Shown here: one piece after another, positions 24,301 to 33,277 of the stretch | Layout of the letters: every line of letters begins with the position of its first letter | Position numbering within the stretch: position 1 is the stretch's first letter | Assembly (NCBI RefSeq): GCF_009792895.1 | Contig: NZ_WSSC01000001.1 | Span: forward strand, 1,178,001 to 1,242,000 | Length of the DNA: 64,000 nucleotides | Source of the DNA: Pigmentibacter ruber | GTDB taxonomy: Bacteria > Bdellovibrionota_B > Oligoflexia > Silvanigrellales > Silvanigrellaceae | Reading direction: 5' to 3' | The notes under the pieces: model-generated | The model's database searches: none | Told to the model about the DNA's origin: nothing | What the model saw: the letters and a program-made list of their open reading frames with translations, nothing else | Program-made: the position numbers and the translations under genes

Positions 24301-25500
24301 TTATAAGTCATAAAGTAATTTTAAATGATTTTCATATATGTCTTTTACTGAGGCATATGTTTTTCTAAATGTTGGGAAAGTACCAATAATATCTATATGA
24401 TTCCAAGTGTCTTTGACTCCAAGAAAATTCCATACTCCTGAGTTTACTTTTTCTTTATTTGAAAAATAAACTTGCTTTTGTTGAAATGGAGCTTGCATAC
24501 TTATTGTGTTAACCATTCCATCATTATCAAGCCAACTTTCATCAATATTAATTTTTTCAGAAATATTTTGTGTAAAACAACCTATTGCTGCTGTTGGCAA
24601 ATCTAAAATATTAAGAAATGAAAACTTGCAGTTGTTAAAAGGATTTGTAATATGCGTTGATTTAGTTGCTAATGTAAAGTAGTAAACATTTGAATAAATC
24701 TTTTCTGTTTCATTAAACTCTAAAGCACCTTCAGGACTTAAATCCCATTTGCTTATATCTTTTGTTGTAAATGCTTTTGAATTAATAACTTTATTAAAAT
24801 AATCAGAAAAAGATTCGTGCCTGTCTCTAGCTAAACCCCAATGATCGAGTTTGAAATCATAAAAAGAATTTTGAGTTATTCCAACTGCTGCACTAAAAAA
24901 TGAAAAAAGTGTTTGTAAAGTTGGTATAAATACATCCAAAATATTTGTAAGTGATGTGCCATTATTAGGAGTTGAAACAGTTGTTAAACTATATATCCAA
25001 TCCTTATTCCCTGAAAAAAGTTCGTTTCTATTAGCTTGAAATGTGTTCAATTCTTCTATTGAACCTTCTTTTAATAACTTAAGAAATGCACGGATAGTCT
25101 GCCCACCTTGACTATGACCTAATAAATGTATTTTATGGTTTTCATCCCACTTTTGTAAAAGCGGAGTTTGATAGCACTTACCATATCGAGCGTGTCCAAA
25201 TTTTTTTGCATGATACTCACCATAATCAGCACATGTTCCTTTAAGTTGTGCATATAATTCAATAGCTCTATCATAATTTGAACTTAATGGTCCAACAGAT
25301 GCACTTATGACTTGATAATCTTTTATCTTAAGATCTTCCTGCAGGTCATTCATTCCTCCCCAGTAATAAAATCCTTTCATTTCTTGTCGTCCCCATCCTG
25401 TTAATCCATGAACTAATACAACTGGTAAATGATTTTTTGCAAAACTTTTATTCTGGATAAAAAAAGATAAAAGAAGAAAATAGACAAAAAAACGTTCCAT
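24301..25500 (-). CDS. Secreted triacylglycerol lipase (family I.5/I.6-like)
   Basis: Exported alpha/beta hydrolase. A signal peptide (about 1-18) precedes the mature start near LPVVLVHGLTGWGR, the oxyanion-hole region typical of staphylococcal and Geobacillus lipases. The nucleophile elbow is GHSQGG (about residue 136). A candidate catalytic Asp lies in SWLDNDGMVN and the catalytic His in the late DTWNHIDIIG. Other lipase-family features include YYWGGMNDLQEDL and CADYGEYHAKKFGHARYG. The start is ATG 25500 with the SD AGGGAAG; the longer frame from 25533 is less likely. 399 residues. It probably degrades environmental lipids or phospholipids. Monocistronic, with a long AT-rich upstream region. 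Confidence 0.88.
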   Translation of the reverse strand: MERFFVYFLLLSFFIQNKSFAKNHLPVVLVHGLTGWGRQEMKGFYYWGGMNDLQEDLKIKDYQVISASVGPLSSNYDRAIELYAQLKGTCADYGEYHAKKFGHARYGKCYQTPLLQKWDENHKIHLLGHSQGGQTIRAFLKLLKEGSIEELNTFQANRNELFSGNKDWIYSLTTVSTPNNGTSLTNILDVFIPTLQTLFSFFSAAVGITQNSFYDFKLDHWGLARDRHESFSDYFNKVINSKAFTTKDISKWDLSPEGALEFNETEKIYSNVYYFTLATKSTHITNPFNNCKFSFLNILDLPTAAIGCFTQNISEKINIDESWLDNDGMVNTISMQAPFQQKQVYFSNKEKVNSGVWNFLGVKDTWNHIDIIGTFPTFRKTYASVKDIYENHLKLLYDL

Positions 25501-26012
25501 ATAGCTTCCCTCTAGAATGAATCCTCTTTGCAAGGAGAGTTTAAGACAATATTGTGAAAAATTTGTAACATTACAGTATCTTGAATATTTTTTTGTTTCA
25601 AGATCGCAAAATATTTTTTTCCATCTTTTCCTTGTATATAATTTTTCTTTTATTTCTTAATGATTTTGGATAAATTTATTTTTGTTGTTTTTGACTTTTT
25701 TTAAATTTAAATTTCCTATAGTTATTTGAAAAAAAATAAATTAATTTCTTAATCTATTTATAAAAAAAAAATCTTATAATTTTAAAGTAAAAATTTTAAA
25801 ATTAAAAAGTAAAGTTTTAAATAATTTTTTAATTGTATTAAATTTGATTATTTTTAAATTTTATTTATCGAGAATGACTTTTAATAGAAATTTGTCAAAT
25901 ATTTTTCATTTGGATAAATCTTTCCTAACTGGTCTTGAATATTCTATATCTCTTTGCCAAAATAATTCTTAGGTTGCTTACTTAAAATACTTTTTTTAAA
26001 GGAAAATAGATT
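25501..26012. other. 512-base AT-rich intergenic region
   Basis: Separates the divergent lipase (minus) and VOC (plus) genes and must hold both promoters. It is almost pure A/T with long A and T runs. One clear inverted repeat stands out: ATCTTGAA (25578-25585) and TTCAAGAT (25597-25604) with an 11-base loop, about 80 bases upstream of the lipase start, with no T-tract after it on either strand; it could be an operator. No credible ORF or RNA gene is seen. Confidence 0.5.
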
Positions 26013-26537
26013 ATGGATCCTCGTCCTGCCCGTATGCCATGGCTTTCTCCTTATCTAGCTGTAAGAAATCTAGAAAGAACTGCAGATTTCTATACAAAAG
26101 CATTTGGTTTTAAAGTAAAAGGTATGAAGGACCAGCACGGAAATGTTAATCATATAAATGTTTTTCATAAAAATACGGTTATTTGCATGCTGCATCCAGA
26201 AAATGCAATGGGTAGCCCAGCAAGAGCCCCTGCTTCTTTAAATATCACTCCATCTCAGTCGTTTTATGTGTTTGTTGATAATGTTGATAAAGTATATGAG
26301 AAAGCTGTTGCGAGTGGTTGTAGAAGTATTGTTTCCCCAGAAGATTTCTATTGGGGGGATAGAATGTGCACTGTTGTTGATATAGATGGCTATTCTTGGT
26401 CATTTGCAAAAGAGCTAAAAAAGCCAAAAGCAAAAAAGAAAAAAGCTACAGCATCTAAGAAAAAGAAATCTGCAGTTAAAAAAAGTACAGCAAAATCTAC
26501 GAAGAAAAAAGTAACAAAGAGAAAAACTAAGAAATAA
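26013..26537 (+). CDS. VOC/glyoxalase-fold protein with histone-like lysine-rich tail
   Basis: Residues 1-133 form a PhnB/glyoxalase-type VOC domain (PYLAVRNLERTADFYTKAFGFKV at the start; FYWGDRMCTVVDIDGYSWSFA at the end). The last 41 residues hold 21 lysines and an arginine in KKxxKK clusters resembling the tails of bacterial histone H1-like proteins. The tail implies nucleic-acid or polyanion binding. The VOC metal/substrate site is not clearly catalytic, so the domain could be an enzyme or a ligand sensor. ATG 26013 has the SD AAAGGAAAAT. Convergent with the next gene, 5 bases between stops. Composition of the tail DNA is A-rich like its surroundings, so no sign of recent transfer. Confidence 0.85.
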   Translation: MDPRPARMPWLSPYLAVRNLERTADFYTKAFGFKVKGMKDQHGNVNHINVFHKNTVICMLHPENAMGSPARAPASLNITPSQSFYVFVDNVDKVYEKAVASGCRSIVSPEDFYWGDRMCTVVDIDGYSWSFAKELKKPKAKKKKATASKKKKSAVKKSTAKSTKKKVTKRKTKK

Positions 26538-26542
26538 TTAAA

Positions 26543-27424
26543 TTATGTATTGTGCTTTTTTCTTAAGAAATTGTAGCGTGATTCAAATAAATTGCTTAAT
26601 TGAAATGGACTAAGCTTATTAAATTGTTTAAACCATTCTTGAGCGTTAAATTGAGAAGGAAAGTTTGGAATATTTTTAAAAGATTTCTTTTCAAAATGGT
26701 ATTTAAAACCACCGTGGGTAATTTCTTTTCCAGATTTTTGATCAAAAGTTAACACAACACATGTAACTTCATTGCAATCACAATCTGGATTTATGCAATA
26801 CAAATCATCTAATGCAAAAACTTGTTTGTCATGAAAACGCTCAATAGCTCCTGCATAGGGAAAAATAGCTTGAAATGGCACTAATGAAGCTTTCTTTTGT
26901 CTTGGTGGAATTTTTTCCTCCCAGTTTGAATCTGCTAAAGTTGGGACAAAGCTTATAAAAGGTTGTTTTAAATGGGGATTTAGGTTTCCATTAGCTAATT
27001 TTTCAAACGCTGATTTAAACTCTTGTTTTTCTTTTTCTGTTAAATTTAGGATTTCACTATCTGAAACATTTATATTGCCATTACCTTTACTATCTAGTGT
27101 TGTTTGTAAAGATCGACAGTCAAGAATATCAATTAATTGCAGATTAATAACATCTACTTTTAAAGTCAGACCTAGAATTTTTGCATTTTCAGGAGATTCT
27201 TCAGCCTTTAAGCTTGCTAAAAGCTTTGCTCTAAATTGATTTTTAAAAGGAGTTAATTTAACAACCAAAGTACATTCTTTTGCTGCATTATAGGCATCAT
27301 CTTTAGTTTCAACCTGTTTAGGTAACATTACGACAGATTCTACAGAGAAATATTGTTCGTTCCAGTATAGCCTATTTGCTTCGTTGGCTTCTAAATTTAA
27401 TTGCATATAATATGGTTGTTGCAT
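26543..27424 (-). CDS. Uncharacterised cytoplasmic protein with CxxxxCxCxxxxC motif
   Basis: I do not recognise the family. 293 residues with no signal peptide or membrane helix. A cysteine cluster YCINPDCDCNEVTC (about residues 215-228) looks like a metal-binding knuckle of the kind found in SEC-C-like zinc motifs, and the C-terminus is rich in aromatic residues. The longest frame starts at 27454; ATG 27424 with the SD AGGAG eight bases upstream is preferred. It is the downstream neighbour of the YgiD-like dioxygenase gene on the same strand (about 40 bases between them), so they may be cotranscribed. Confidence 0.7.
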   Translation of the reverse strand: MQQPYYMQLNLEANEANRLYWNEQYFSVESVVMLPKQVETKDDAYNAAKECTLVVKLTPFKNQFRAKLLASLKAEESPENAKILGLTLKVDVINLQLIDILDCRSLQTTLDSKGNGNINVSDSEILNLTEKEKQEFKSAFEKLANGNLNPHLKQPFISFVPTLADSNWEEKIPPRQKKASLVPFQAIFPYAGAIERFHDKQVFALDDLYCINPDCDCNEVTCVVLTFDQKSGKEITHGGFKYHFEKKSFKNIPNFPSQFNAQEWFKQFNKLSPFQLSNLFESRYNFLRKKHNT

Positions 27425-27466
27425 GCGGTGAGCTCCTAAATAACCCAAAATCATGGATTAGCAAAA

Positions 27467-28270
27467 TTAATTCCTTTGAGCAAGTTGCCTAAGTATAAAG
27501 CTCCGCATAGACATAGAACTATTTTGAAATTTATCATAAAAAAACTCTATTTGATCTGACTCGGATTCTAATCCTATTATATATAAAAGTGGAATAAAAT
27601 GTTCTTCAGTTGGAACAGCTAGTTTAGCGCTTTTTCCAAATAAGCGCCTATACCTTAAGATTGTATTATGGTCTTTATTTTCTAAGGCATTTTTAATTTT
27701 CTCATCAAAGAAAATAGCCCAATCTGGAGTAGGTGCTGAAATGTCTGGTGAAAATGAAAAAAATGAATGTACTATGTTACCACTACCAATAAATAAAATG
27801 TTTTCATCTCTCAATGGTTTTAAGATTTTCCCTATTTCATAGTGTTGAGTTAATTTAAAATCTAAATTTTGACTAATTAAAACAACAGGAATATCGGCTA
27901 ATGGAAATAAATGTATCAAAATGCTCCAAGCTCCATGATCAATTCCTCTATTGTCATCAAGTATAGGAGAAAAATCTTTTAATTCGGCTTTTAATCGTTT
28001 TGCTAACCCTGGACTTCCTTGTGGTGTATAAACTATATTAGAAAGCTCGTTAGGGAATCCAGAAAAATCATATATTGTTTTCAAACTATTTGCACCAGAA
28101 ATAAATAATCCTTCAGTTCGCCAATGTGCCGAAAAACAAACAATGGCGTTAATTTTATTTTTAAGTGAATTTCCTATTTCATTTAATTTTATTGAAAAAT
28201 CAGTTTTTCCTATTGCATTCATTGGGCTTCCATGTGCAATAAATAAACAAGGAGTATTTATATTTTGCAT
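27467..28270 (-). CDS. ygiD: Class III extradiol dioxygenase family protein (YgiD/LigB-like)
   Basis: Member of the LigB/DODA family that opens catechol rings, related to 4,5-DOPA extradiol dioxygenase. It has the N-terminal LFIAHGSPMNAI (metal His about residue 13), a second His in FSAHWRTEG (about 48), DHGAWSILIHLFPLADIPV (about 105-123) and GSGNIVHSFF. 267 residues is normal. The physiological substrate of bacterial members is usually unknown, so the specific reaction is not assigned. ATG 28270 has a weak AAAAGGAT-type SD. Its neighbours (unknown cysteine protein downstream, SCO protein divergent upstream) give no pathway clue. Confidence 0.85.
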   Translation of the reverse strand: MQNINTPCLFIAHGSPMNAIGKTDFSIKLNEIGNSLKNKINAIVCFSAHWRTEGLFISGANSLKTIYDFSGFPNELSNIVYTPQGSPGLAKRLKAELKDFSPILDDNRGIDHGAWSILIHLFPLADIPVVLISQNLDFKLTQHYEIGKILKPLRDENILFIGSGNIVHSFFSFSPDISAPTPDWAIFFDEKIKNALENKDHNTILRYRRLFGKSAKLAVPTEEHFIPLLYIIGLESESDQIEFFYDKFQNSSMSMRSFILRQLAQRN

Positions 28271-28393
28271 TTTTTATCCTTTTAAATAATTCTAAATAAT
28301 GAAATTTTAGCAGAAATAAAAGATTATAAACTTGCAATAATTTGACATATTAAATAATCACAGAATTGTATTATTTATCATGGCGAGGAACGT

Positions 28394-29257
28394 ATGTATA
28401 AAAAATTTTTTGTTCTAGTAATTACTTCTCTTTTATTTTTTTTAGAAATTAAAAGTTATCCTCAAAGTATTTTTCAAAATCCAGATAAAAATAGAACTTT
28501 GCCGCCAGTAGATCTTGTACCCGAAGTAAATAAGGGAGTTACTATAAAAGAACAACTGGGTAAAAAAATTGATTTAAATTTAAAGTTTACAGATCAAAAT
28601 GGTGAAATAAAAACTTTAAAGCAATTAACTGAAAATGGAAAACCAATTCTTTTAACCTTAAATTACTATAGATGTGTCAGCTTATGCAGTGTTCAACTAT
28701 TAAATTTAGTTAAAACTTTACAAGAATTAAATTGGCCAATAGGAAAAGATTTTACAGTTTTAACTGTAAGTTTTGATCCTAATGATTCTTTTCATGATGC
28801 AAAAAAGAAACAAAGTGAATATCTAGAAAAATTAGGACAAACAAACGCTGATTGGAATTTTTTTGTCGGGGATAGCAAAAATATTGATATTTTAACTAAA
28901 GAAGTGGGTTTCTATTATAAGTATATTCCAGAAAATAAAGAATATTCACATACAGCGGCTATTTTTTTTATAGCTCCTGATGGAACAATTACGCGTTATA
29001 TCTATGGAATTTCTTATAAAGTAAATGATGTCAAATTTTCATTAATGGATGCCTCACAAGGAAAAATTGGTTCTACTACAGATAGATTTCTATTATTTTG
29101 TTGCTACTATGATCCAAACGCAGGTGCATATACTGGTTTTGCAATGGGGTTTATGCGTGTAGTTGGAATTTGTATGATTTCTTTTTTACTTATATTAATT
29201 TTTGTATACTATAGAAAAAGAAAATATAACTTATTAAAAATGAATTATAAGGAATAG
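28394..29257 (+). CDS. SCO1/SenC-family copper-binding thioredoxin-fold protein
   Basis: Exported protein predicted to deliver or reduce copper for cytochrome oxidases. A signal peptide or anchor (about 4-20) is followed by a thioredoxin-fold domain with the copper motif C94-V-S-L-C98 and the conserved distal H186 in EYSHTAAIFFI. A C-terminal membrane helix (about 258-277) is an unusual extra relative to short SCO proteins and suggests anchoring at both ends. No CuA-type oxidase subunit II is in this window, so its client may be the cbb3 oxidase 10 kb away or an unseen aa3 enzyme. The pirin gene starts 7 bases downstream. Confidence 0.88.
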   Translation: MYKKFFVLVITSLLFFLEIKSYPQSIFQNPDKNRTLPPVDLVPEVNKGVTIKEQLGKKIDLNLKFTDQNGEIKTLKQLTENGKPILLTLNYYRCVSLCSVQLLNLVKTLQELNWPIGKDFTVLTVSFDPNDSFHDAKKKQSEYLEKLGQTNADWNFFVGDSKNIDILTKEVGFYYKYIPENKEYSHTAAIFFIAPDGTITRYIYGISYKVNDVKFSLMDASQGKIGSTTDRFLLFCCYYDPNAGAYTGFAMGFMRVVGICMISFLLILIFVYYRKRKYNLLKMNYKE

Positions 29258-29264
29258 GATAGCT

Positions 29265-29963
29265 ATGTTTGAAATTAGGAAAAGTAAAGATAGAGGTTCT
29301 GCAAATTATGATTGGCTTAATACTAATTTTACTTTTTCATTTAATGGCTATTATGACCCAAAATTTCTTGGTTTTCGTTCATTAAAAGTAATAAATGAAG
29401 ATTTTTTAAAAGGTGGTGGAGGATTTCCTTTTCACGAGCATAAAAATATGGAAATTATTACTTATTTGGTTTCTGGCGTTTTGGAGCATAAAGATACATT
29501 AGGAAATAGTGCAATAATTTCTTCTGGTGAAGTGCAATTGATGAGTGCAGGAGCAGGAATAAAACATAGTGAATTTAATCATTCAAAAATTGATGATGTG
29601 CATCTTTTGCAAATTTGGATAGAACCAAATGAATATGATAAACCTCCAGCATATCAACAAAAAAATTATAACAATTCTTCAGATAAGTTGCTTTTGCTGG
29701 CTTCAGCAAATGGTGAAAGAAGTTCATTAATTTTAAAGCAAGATGTGAAATTATATCGAGCTATTCTTTCAAAAGATGAAAATTTTTCATATAAATTAAA
29801 AAAAGAAAGACATGCTTGGATTCAATTAATATCAGGAAAATTGTTAATAAATGATTCTGTAATTTTAAGTTCCGGTGATGGGCTTGCAATTACAGAAGGG
29901 GAAATTCTTAATTTTAAAGGTGATGAATTAAATAATCATTTTCTAATTTTCGATTTATGTTGA
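29265..29963 (+). CDS. Pirin-family cupin protein
   Basis: Bicupin protein of 232 residues. The N-terminal cupin has the metal-site pattern FPFHEHKNMEIITYLVSGVLEHKDTLGN, with HxH, E and a later H. SAGAGIKHSEFNHS follows, then LLQIWIEPN and a C-terminal second cupin lacking obvious ligands. Some pirins act as quercetin 2,3-dioxygenase in vitro; others are regulators. The native role here is unknown. It lies 7 bases after the SCO-family gene and is probably in its operon. Stop codon 3 bases from that of the convergent oxidoreductase. Confidence 0.9.
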   Translation: MFEIRKSKDRGSANYDWLNTNFTFSFNGYYDPKFLGFRSLKVINEDFLKGGGGFPFHEHKNMEIITYLVSGVLEHKDTLGNSAIISSGEVQLMSAGAGIKHSEFNHSKIDDVHLLQIWIEPNEYDKPPAYQQKNYNNSSDKLLLLASANGERSSLILKQDVKLYRAILSKDENFSYKLKKERHAWIQLISGKLLINDSVILSSGDGLAITEGEILNFKGDELNNHFLIFDLC

Positions 29964-29966
29964 CCA

Positions 29967-30974
29967 TTAAAATGTTAAGACAATTTTTCCAATTGTTTTT
30001 CCTGTCTTTAATAAGTCATGAGATTTTTCCAATGACTCCTCTGAAATCATTCCTAAATCACTAGAAAGTGTTGTCTTTATTTTTTTTGCATCAATAAGTT
30101 GAGAAACTTTATTTAAAATATGATGTTGCTTAATCATGTCTTCTGTTTCATATAATGAATGAGTAAACATTAACTCCCATGAAAATGTCAAAGATTTCCC
30201 TTTCAATTTCATAAGATCTAATTTATTTTCTGGGTCATCAATAGCAACAATTCTCCCAAATGGCTTCATTATTTCAGGTATTTGATCAAAATATTGTTCT
30301 GTTCCATTAATAAAAAACGTGTAATCAACCTCATTAATACCTTGTGAGTTTAATTGGGATAAAAAGCTTTTGGTATGATCTATGGTATAATCTGCTCCCA
30401 AAGATTTAACCCATTCGATAGACTCTTTTCTTGATGCTGTAGCGATAACAATACAATTTGTTAATTTTTTTAGCAGTTGAATTGCCATGGACCCTACACC
30501 ACCAGCAGCGCCTACTAGTAATATTTTCTTTGGTTTTATATTTAATTCTTGGGAAATTTTTAATTGTTCAAATAATGCTTCATATGCTGTTAATGCTGTT
30601 AAAGGAACAGCTGCTGCTTCTTTATAAGAAATGCTTTTTGGCATATGACCAACAATTCTTTCATCCACAACATGATATTCCGCATTAGCGCCTTGTCGAA
30701 TTAGTGATCCAGCATAAAAAACTTTATCACCTACTTTAAAGTTTTTTACATTATTACCAACTTTTTCAATAATACCAGAAACATCCCATCCAAGAATATT
30801 TTGTTCAGGCATGTCTTTTTTCCAAAGTGCTATTTTGTAGTCTGCTGGGTTTACAGAAATTGCCAAAACTTTTACAAGAATGTCTTGTTCCTTTATTTCT
30901 GGTATTGGAACTTCCACTTTTTTAAATTGAATTTTATCCTTCGTAGCGTTGTAAAATGGTCTAAAAGCAAACAT
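29967..30974 (-). CDS. Zinc-independent MDR-family (quinone reductase-like) oxidoreductase
   Basis: NAD(P)H-dependent medium-chain dehydrogenase/reductase. It has a GroES-like N-terminal domain (GWDVSGIIEKVGNNVKNFKVGD) and a Rossmann cofactor site LLVGAAGGVGSMAIQLLK (about residues 152-169). The catalytic-zinc ligands of alcohol dehydrogenases are absent, placing it with zeta-crystallin-like quinone or enone reductases. ATG 30974 has a strong SD (AAGGAGA); the longer frame from 31016 is unlikely. 335 residues. The divergent LysR regulator starts 120 bases away, a classic arrangement in which LysR controls the neighbouring enzyme gene. Confidence 0.9.
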   Translation of the reverse strand: MFAFRPFYNATKDKIQFKKVEVPIPEIKEQDILVKVLAISVNPADYKIALWKKDMPEQNILGWDVSGIIEKVGNNVKNFKVGDKVFYAGSLIRQGANAEYHVVDERIVGHMPKSISYKEAAAVPLTALTAYEALFEQLKISQELNIKPKKILLVGAAGGVGSMAIQLLKKLTNCIVIATASRKESIEWVKSLGADYTIDHTKSFLSQLNSQGINEVDYTFFINGTEQYFDQIPEIMKPFGRIVAIDDPENKLDLMKLKGKSLTFSWELMFTHSLYETEDMIKQHHILNKVSQLIDAKKIKTTLSSDLGMISEESLEKSHDLLKTGKTIGKIVLTF

Positions 30975-31094
30975 AGATTTTCTCCTTAATGCTGAATCTA
31001 TTTTCTTCTCTCCCAATTTATCACTTGAATTTTAGTTATCAATAACATATTTTATTAACTTATTGTTTATATATTATTAACAATAGGAAAATCT

Positions 31095-31988
31095 ATGAAA
31101 ATCAATAATTTAGATGAACTAAAAGCTTTCGTCCTCCTATTTCAAGAAAAAAGTTATACTAAGGTTGCTGCCAAACTAAAGGTTTCTAAAGCTGCTTTAT
31201 CAAATAAAATAAGAGTATTAGAAGAAAATATCCAATTTTCTTTATTTCACCGGAGTACAAGGATAGTTACTCCTACCCAGGAAGCAGAAGTATTTTACTC
31301 AAAGGCATTACAAATTTTAGATTTGTTAAAAGAGTTAGAATTATCATATTCAGCTGTAAAAAAAATGGAAGGAAAAATTCATATAACATGCTCAAATTCA
31401 ATTGCGGTTAGCTTTTTAGGAAAAGTTATTACAGATTTCATGCAGCAGTTTAAAGATATTCAAATACAACTTACTGTTACAGATAGTTATTTGGATTTAC
31501 TGGAAAATAATATTGATCTAGCAATTAGGATTGGAAATTTACCTTCATCATCTTTATTTGGCAAAAAAATGGGAACAAATAGATTAATTTTTGCATGTTC
31601 TCCAAATTACTTACAAACAAATACTTTACCTAAAACTTTAAGTGATTTAAATGAGCATAAAATAGCATATTTAGACATCCATGAAAAAATTCAATTTGTA
31701 AAATCTAAATTCAAATTAAATAATCTAAAATGTAAAAGAGATTTAAAAACAAATTATTCAAATGTTATAAATGAATACGGACTTAACGGAGGAGGAATAA
31801 TAGTGCGATCATTTTGGGATGTAAAAGAGTATATTTCACAAGGGAAACTTATTGAAATTAAATTAGATGATTATTTAGAAGATTATGGTAATATATGGTT
31901 GCTAACTAACAATAGTCGTTATGAAAATTTAAGAATAAAAACTTTATTTCAATTTATTTTAGAAAAGTGGAAAATTAATAATAGTTAA
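31095..31988 (+). CDS. LysR-family transcriptional regulator
   Basis: DNA-binding regulator of 297 residues: N-terminal winged helix-turn-helix (about 1-60, SYTKVAAKLKVSKAALSNKIRVLEENIQFSLFHR), then a type 2 periplasmic-binding-like effector domain (about 88-290). It diverges from the MDR oxidoreductase gene with 120 bases between, so that gene is its likely target, along with itself. The shared region contains TTATTAAC-type AT repeats but no clear T-N11-A site I would assert. Its stop overlaps that of the convergent argG through TTAA. Confidence 0.93.
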   Translation: MKINNLDELKAFVLLFQEKSYTKVAAKLKVSKAALSNKIRVLEENIQFSLFHRSTRIVTPTQEAEVFYSKALQILDLLKELELSYSAVKKMEGKIHITCSNSIAVSFLGKVITDFMQQFKDIQIQLTVTDSYLDLLENNIDLAIRIGNLPSSSLFGKKMGTNRLIFACSPNYLQTNTLPKTLSDLNEHKIAYLDIHEKIQFVKSKFKLNNLKCKRDLKTNYSNVINEYGLNGGGIIVRSFWDVKEYISQGKLIEIKLDDYLEDYGNIWLLTNNSRYENLRIKTLFQFILEKWKINNS

Positions 31989-33226
31989 GCTTTAAATTTC
32001 TCACGAAGTAAATTTTTATTTATTGAAATATTTTTTTCGTTTAACATTGCTTGAATTTGAATTGGAAGGCCTAAAAGATTAATAAATCCTTCAGCGTCAC
32101 TTTGATTGTAATAATCATCTTTTTCAAAAGTTGCAAAATTTCTATTAAATAAACTATTTTTCGATTCACATCCTGCAAATAAACAATGTCCTTTAAATAA
32201 TTTAAGCCTTACTTTTCCAGAAACATTTTGTTGTGAAAAATCAAAAAATGAATCTAAAGCTTCTCTTATAGGTGTGAACCAAAACCCATCATAAACAATT
32301 TTTGCATAATCCATTGAAAGTTTTTGCTTCATTTGCAAAAGCATTTTATCTAAACAAATACTTTCCAGCTTTTCATGAGCTGAATATAGAATAGTTCCTC
32401 CAGGTGTTTCATAAACACCACGTGATTTCATACCTATTAATCTGTTTTCAATAAGATCTGTTACTCCAATTCCATGCTTACCGCCTAAGTTATTTAATAC
32501 TTCTAAAATTGAAATAGGAGATAAGTTCTTACCATTTAATGCTATTGGAATTCCTTGCTGAAATTCAATATCAATGCATTCAGGAACGTTTATAGCCTCA
32601 TCTAACTTAGAACACATTTCGTAGAAATTTGGATTGTGTTCAGAATTTGTATCCTCAAGATCGCCACCTTCGTGAGACACATACCAAATATTTTTATCGA
32701 TAGAATATGGAGCTTCTTTTGTAGCAGAGATTGGGATTGATCTTTGGTTTGCAAAATCAATAGCTTCACTTCTGGAAGAAATAGACCATGTTCTCCATGG
32801 GGCGATTATTTTTATTTTTGAATCAAATGCTTTTATCGCCAGCTCAAATCTAACTTGATCATTTCCTTTGCCAGTTGCTCCATGGCATATTGCAGTTGCA
32901 TTTTCTAGTTTGGCAATTTCGACAAGTTTTTTAGCAATTAAGGGTCTTGAAATTGTCCCTAGTAAATAATGGTTTTCATATTTAGCACCAGCTTTAACAA
33001 GTTTCCATAAATATTCAGTAATAAATTCATTTTGAACATCTAAAATATAAGCTTTTGAAGCTCCTGAATTTATTGCCTTTTGTTTGATATTACACAATTC
33101 ATGCGTTCCTTGTCCTACATTGCAAGTAACTGTAATCACCTCGCAATTGTAATTTTCAAGGAGCCAATGGATCATGATTGAAGTGTCTAAACCGCCTGAG
33201 TAACCAAGAATAATTTTTTGCAGCAT
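31985..33226 (-). CDS. argG: Argininosuccinate synthase
   Basis: Joins citrulline and aspartate with ATP in arginine biosynthesis. It has the N-terminal PP-loop YSGGLDTS (about residues 9-16), ATAICHGATGKGNDQVRFEL and the IGVTDLIENRLIGMKSRG block. 413 residues, normal length. ATG 33226 has the SD AGGAAAG. It is monocistronic here; argH and other arg genes are not in the window. Two ARG boxes immediately upstream point to ArgR control. The 3' end overlaps the LysR gene by 4 bases. Confidence 0.96.
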   Translation of the reverse strand: MLQKIILGYSGGLDTSIMIHWLLENYNCEVITVTCNVGQGTHELCNIKQKAINSGASKAYILDVQNEFITEYLWKLVKAGAKYENHYLLGTISRPLIAKKLVEIAKLENATAICHGATGKGNDQVRFELAIKAFDSKIKIIAPWRTWSISSRSEAIDFANQRSIPISATKEAPYSIDKNIWYVSHEGGDLEDTNSEHNPNFYEMCSKLDEAINVPECIDIEFQQGIPIALNGKNLSPISILEVLNNLGGKHGIGVTDLIENRLIGMKSRGVYETPGGTILYSAHEKLESICLDKMLLQMKQKLSMDYAKIVYDGFWFTPIREALDSFFDFSQQNVSGKVRLKLFKGHCLFAGCESKNSLFNRNFATFEKDDYYNQSDAEGFINLLGLPIQIQAMLNEKNISINKNLLREKFKA

Positions 33227-33240
33227 AATCTTTCCTGTTC

Positions 33241-33258
33241 ATTGAATAATTATTCAAT
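33241..33258. promoter_or_regulatory. ARG box 1 (ArgR operator) of argG
   Basis: ATTGAATAATTATTCAAT is a perfect 18-bp palindrome matching the ARG box consensus (WNTGAATWWWWATTCANW) at the conserved TGAAT...ATTCA core. It lies 15 bases upstream of the argG start codon (in the leader or overlapping the promoter), as expected for arginine-dependent repression by ArgR. It pairs with box 2, 19 bp centre to centre. Confidence 0.85.
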
Positions 33259-33259
33259 A

Positions 33260-33277
33260 TGTGAATAATTATTCAAT
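33260..33277. promoter_or_regulatory. ARG box 2 (ArgR operator) of argG
   Basis: TGTGAATAATTATTCAAT carries the same 14-bp core TGAATAATTATTCA as box 1, displaced by 19 bp, so both boxes face the same side of the helix, as required for one ArgR hexamer. A further half-like TGTGAAAT follows at 33279-33286. Enterobacterial pairs are usually spaced 20-21 bp, so this pair is slightly tighter. Confidence 0.82.
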
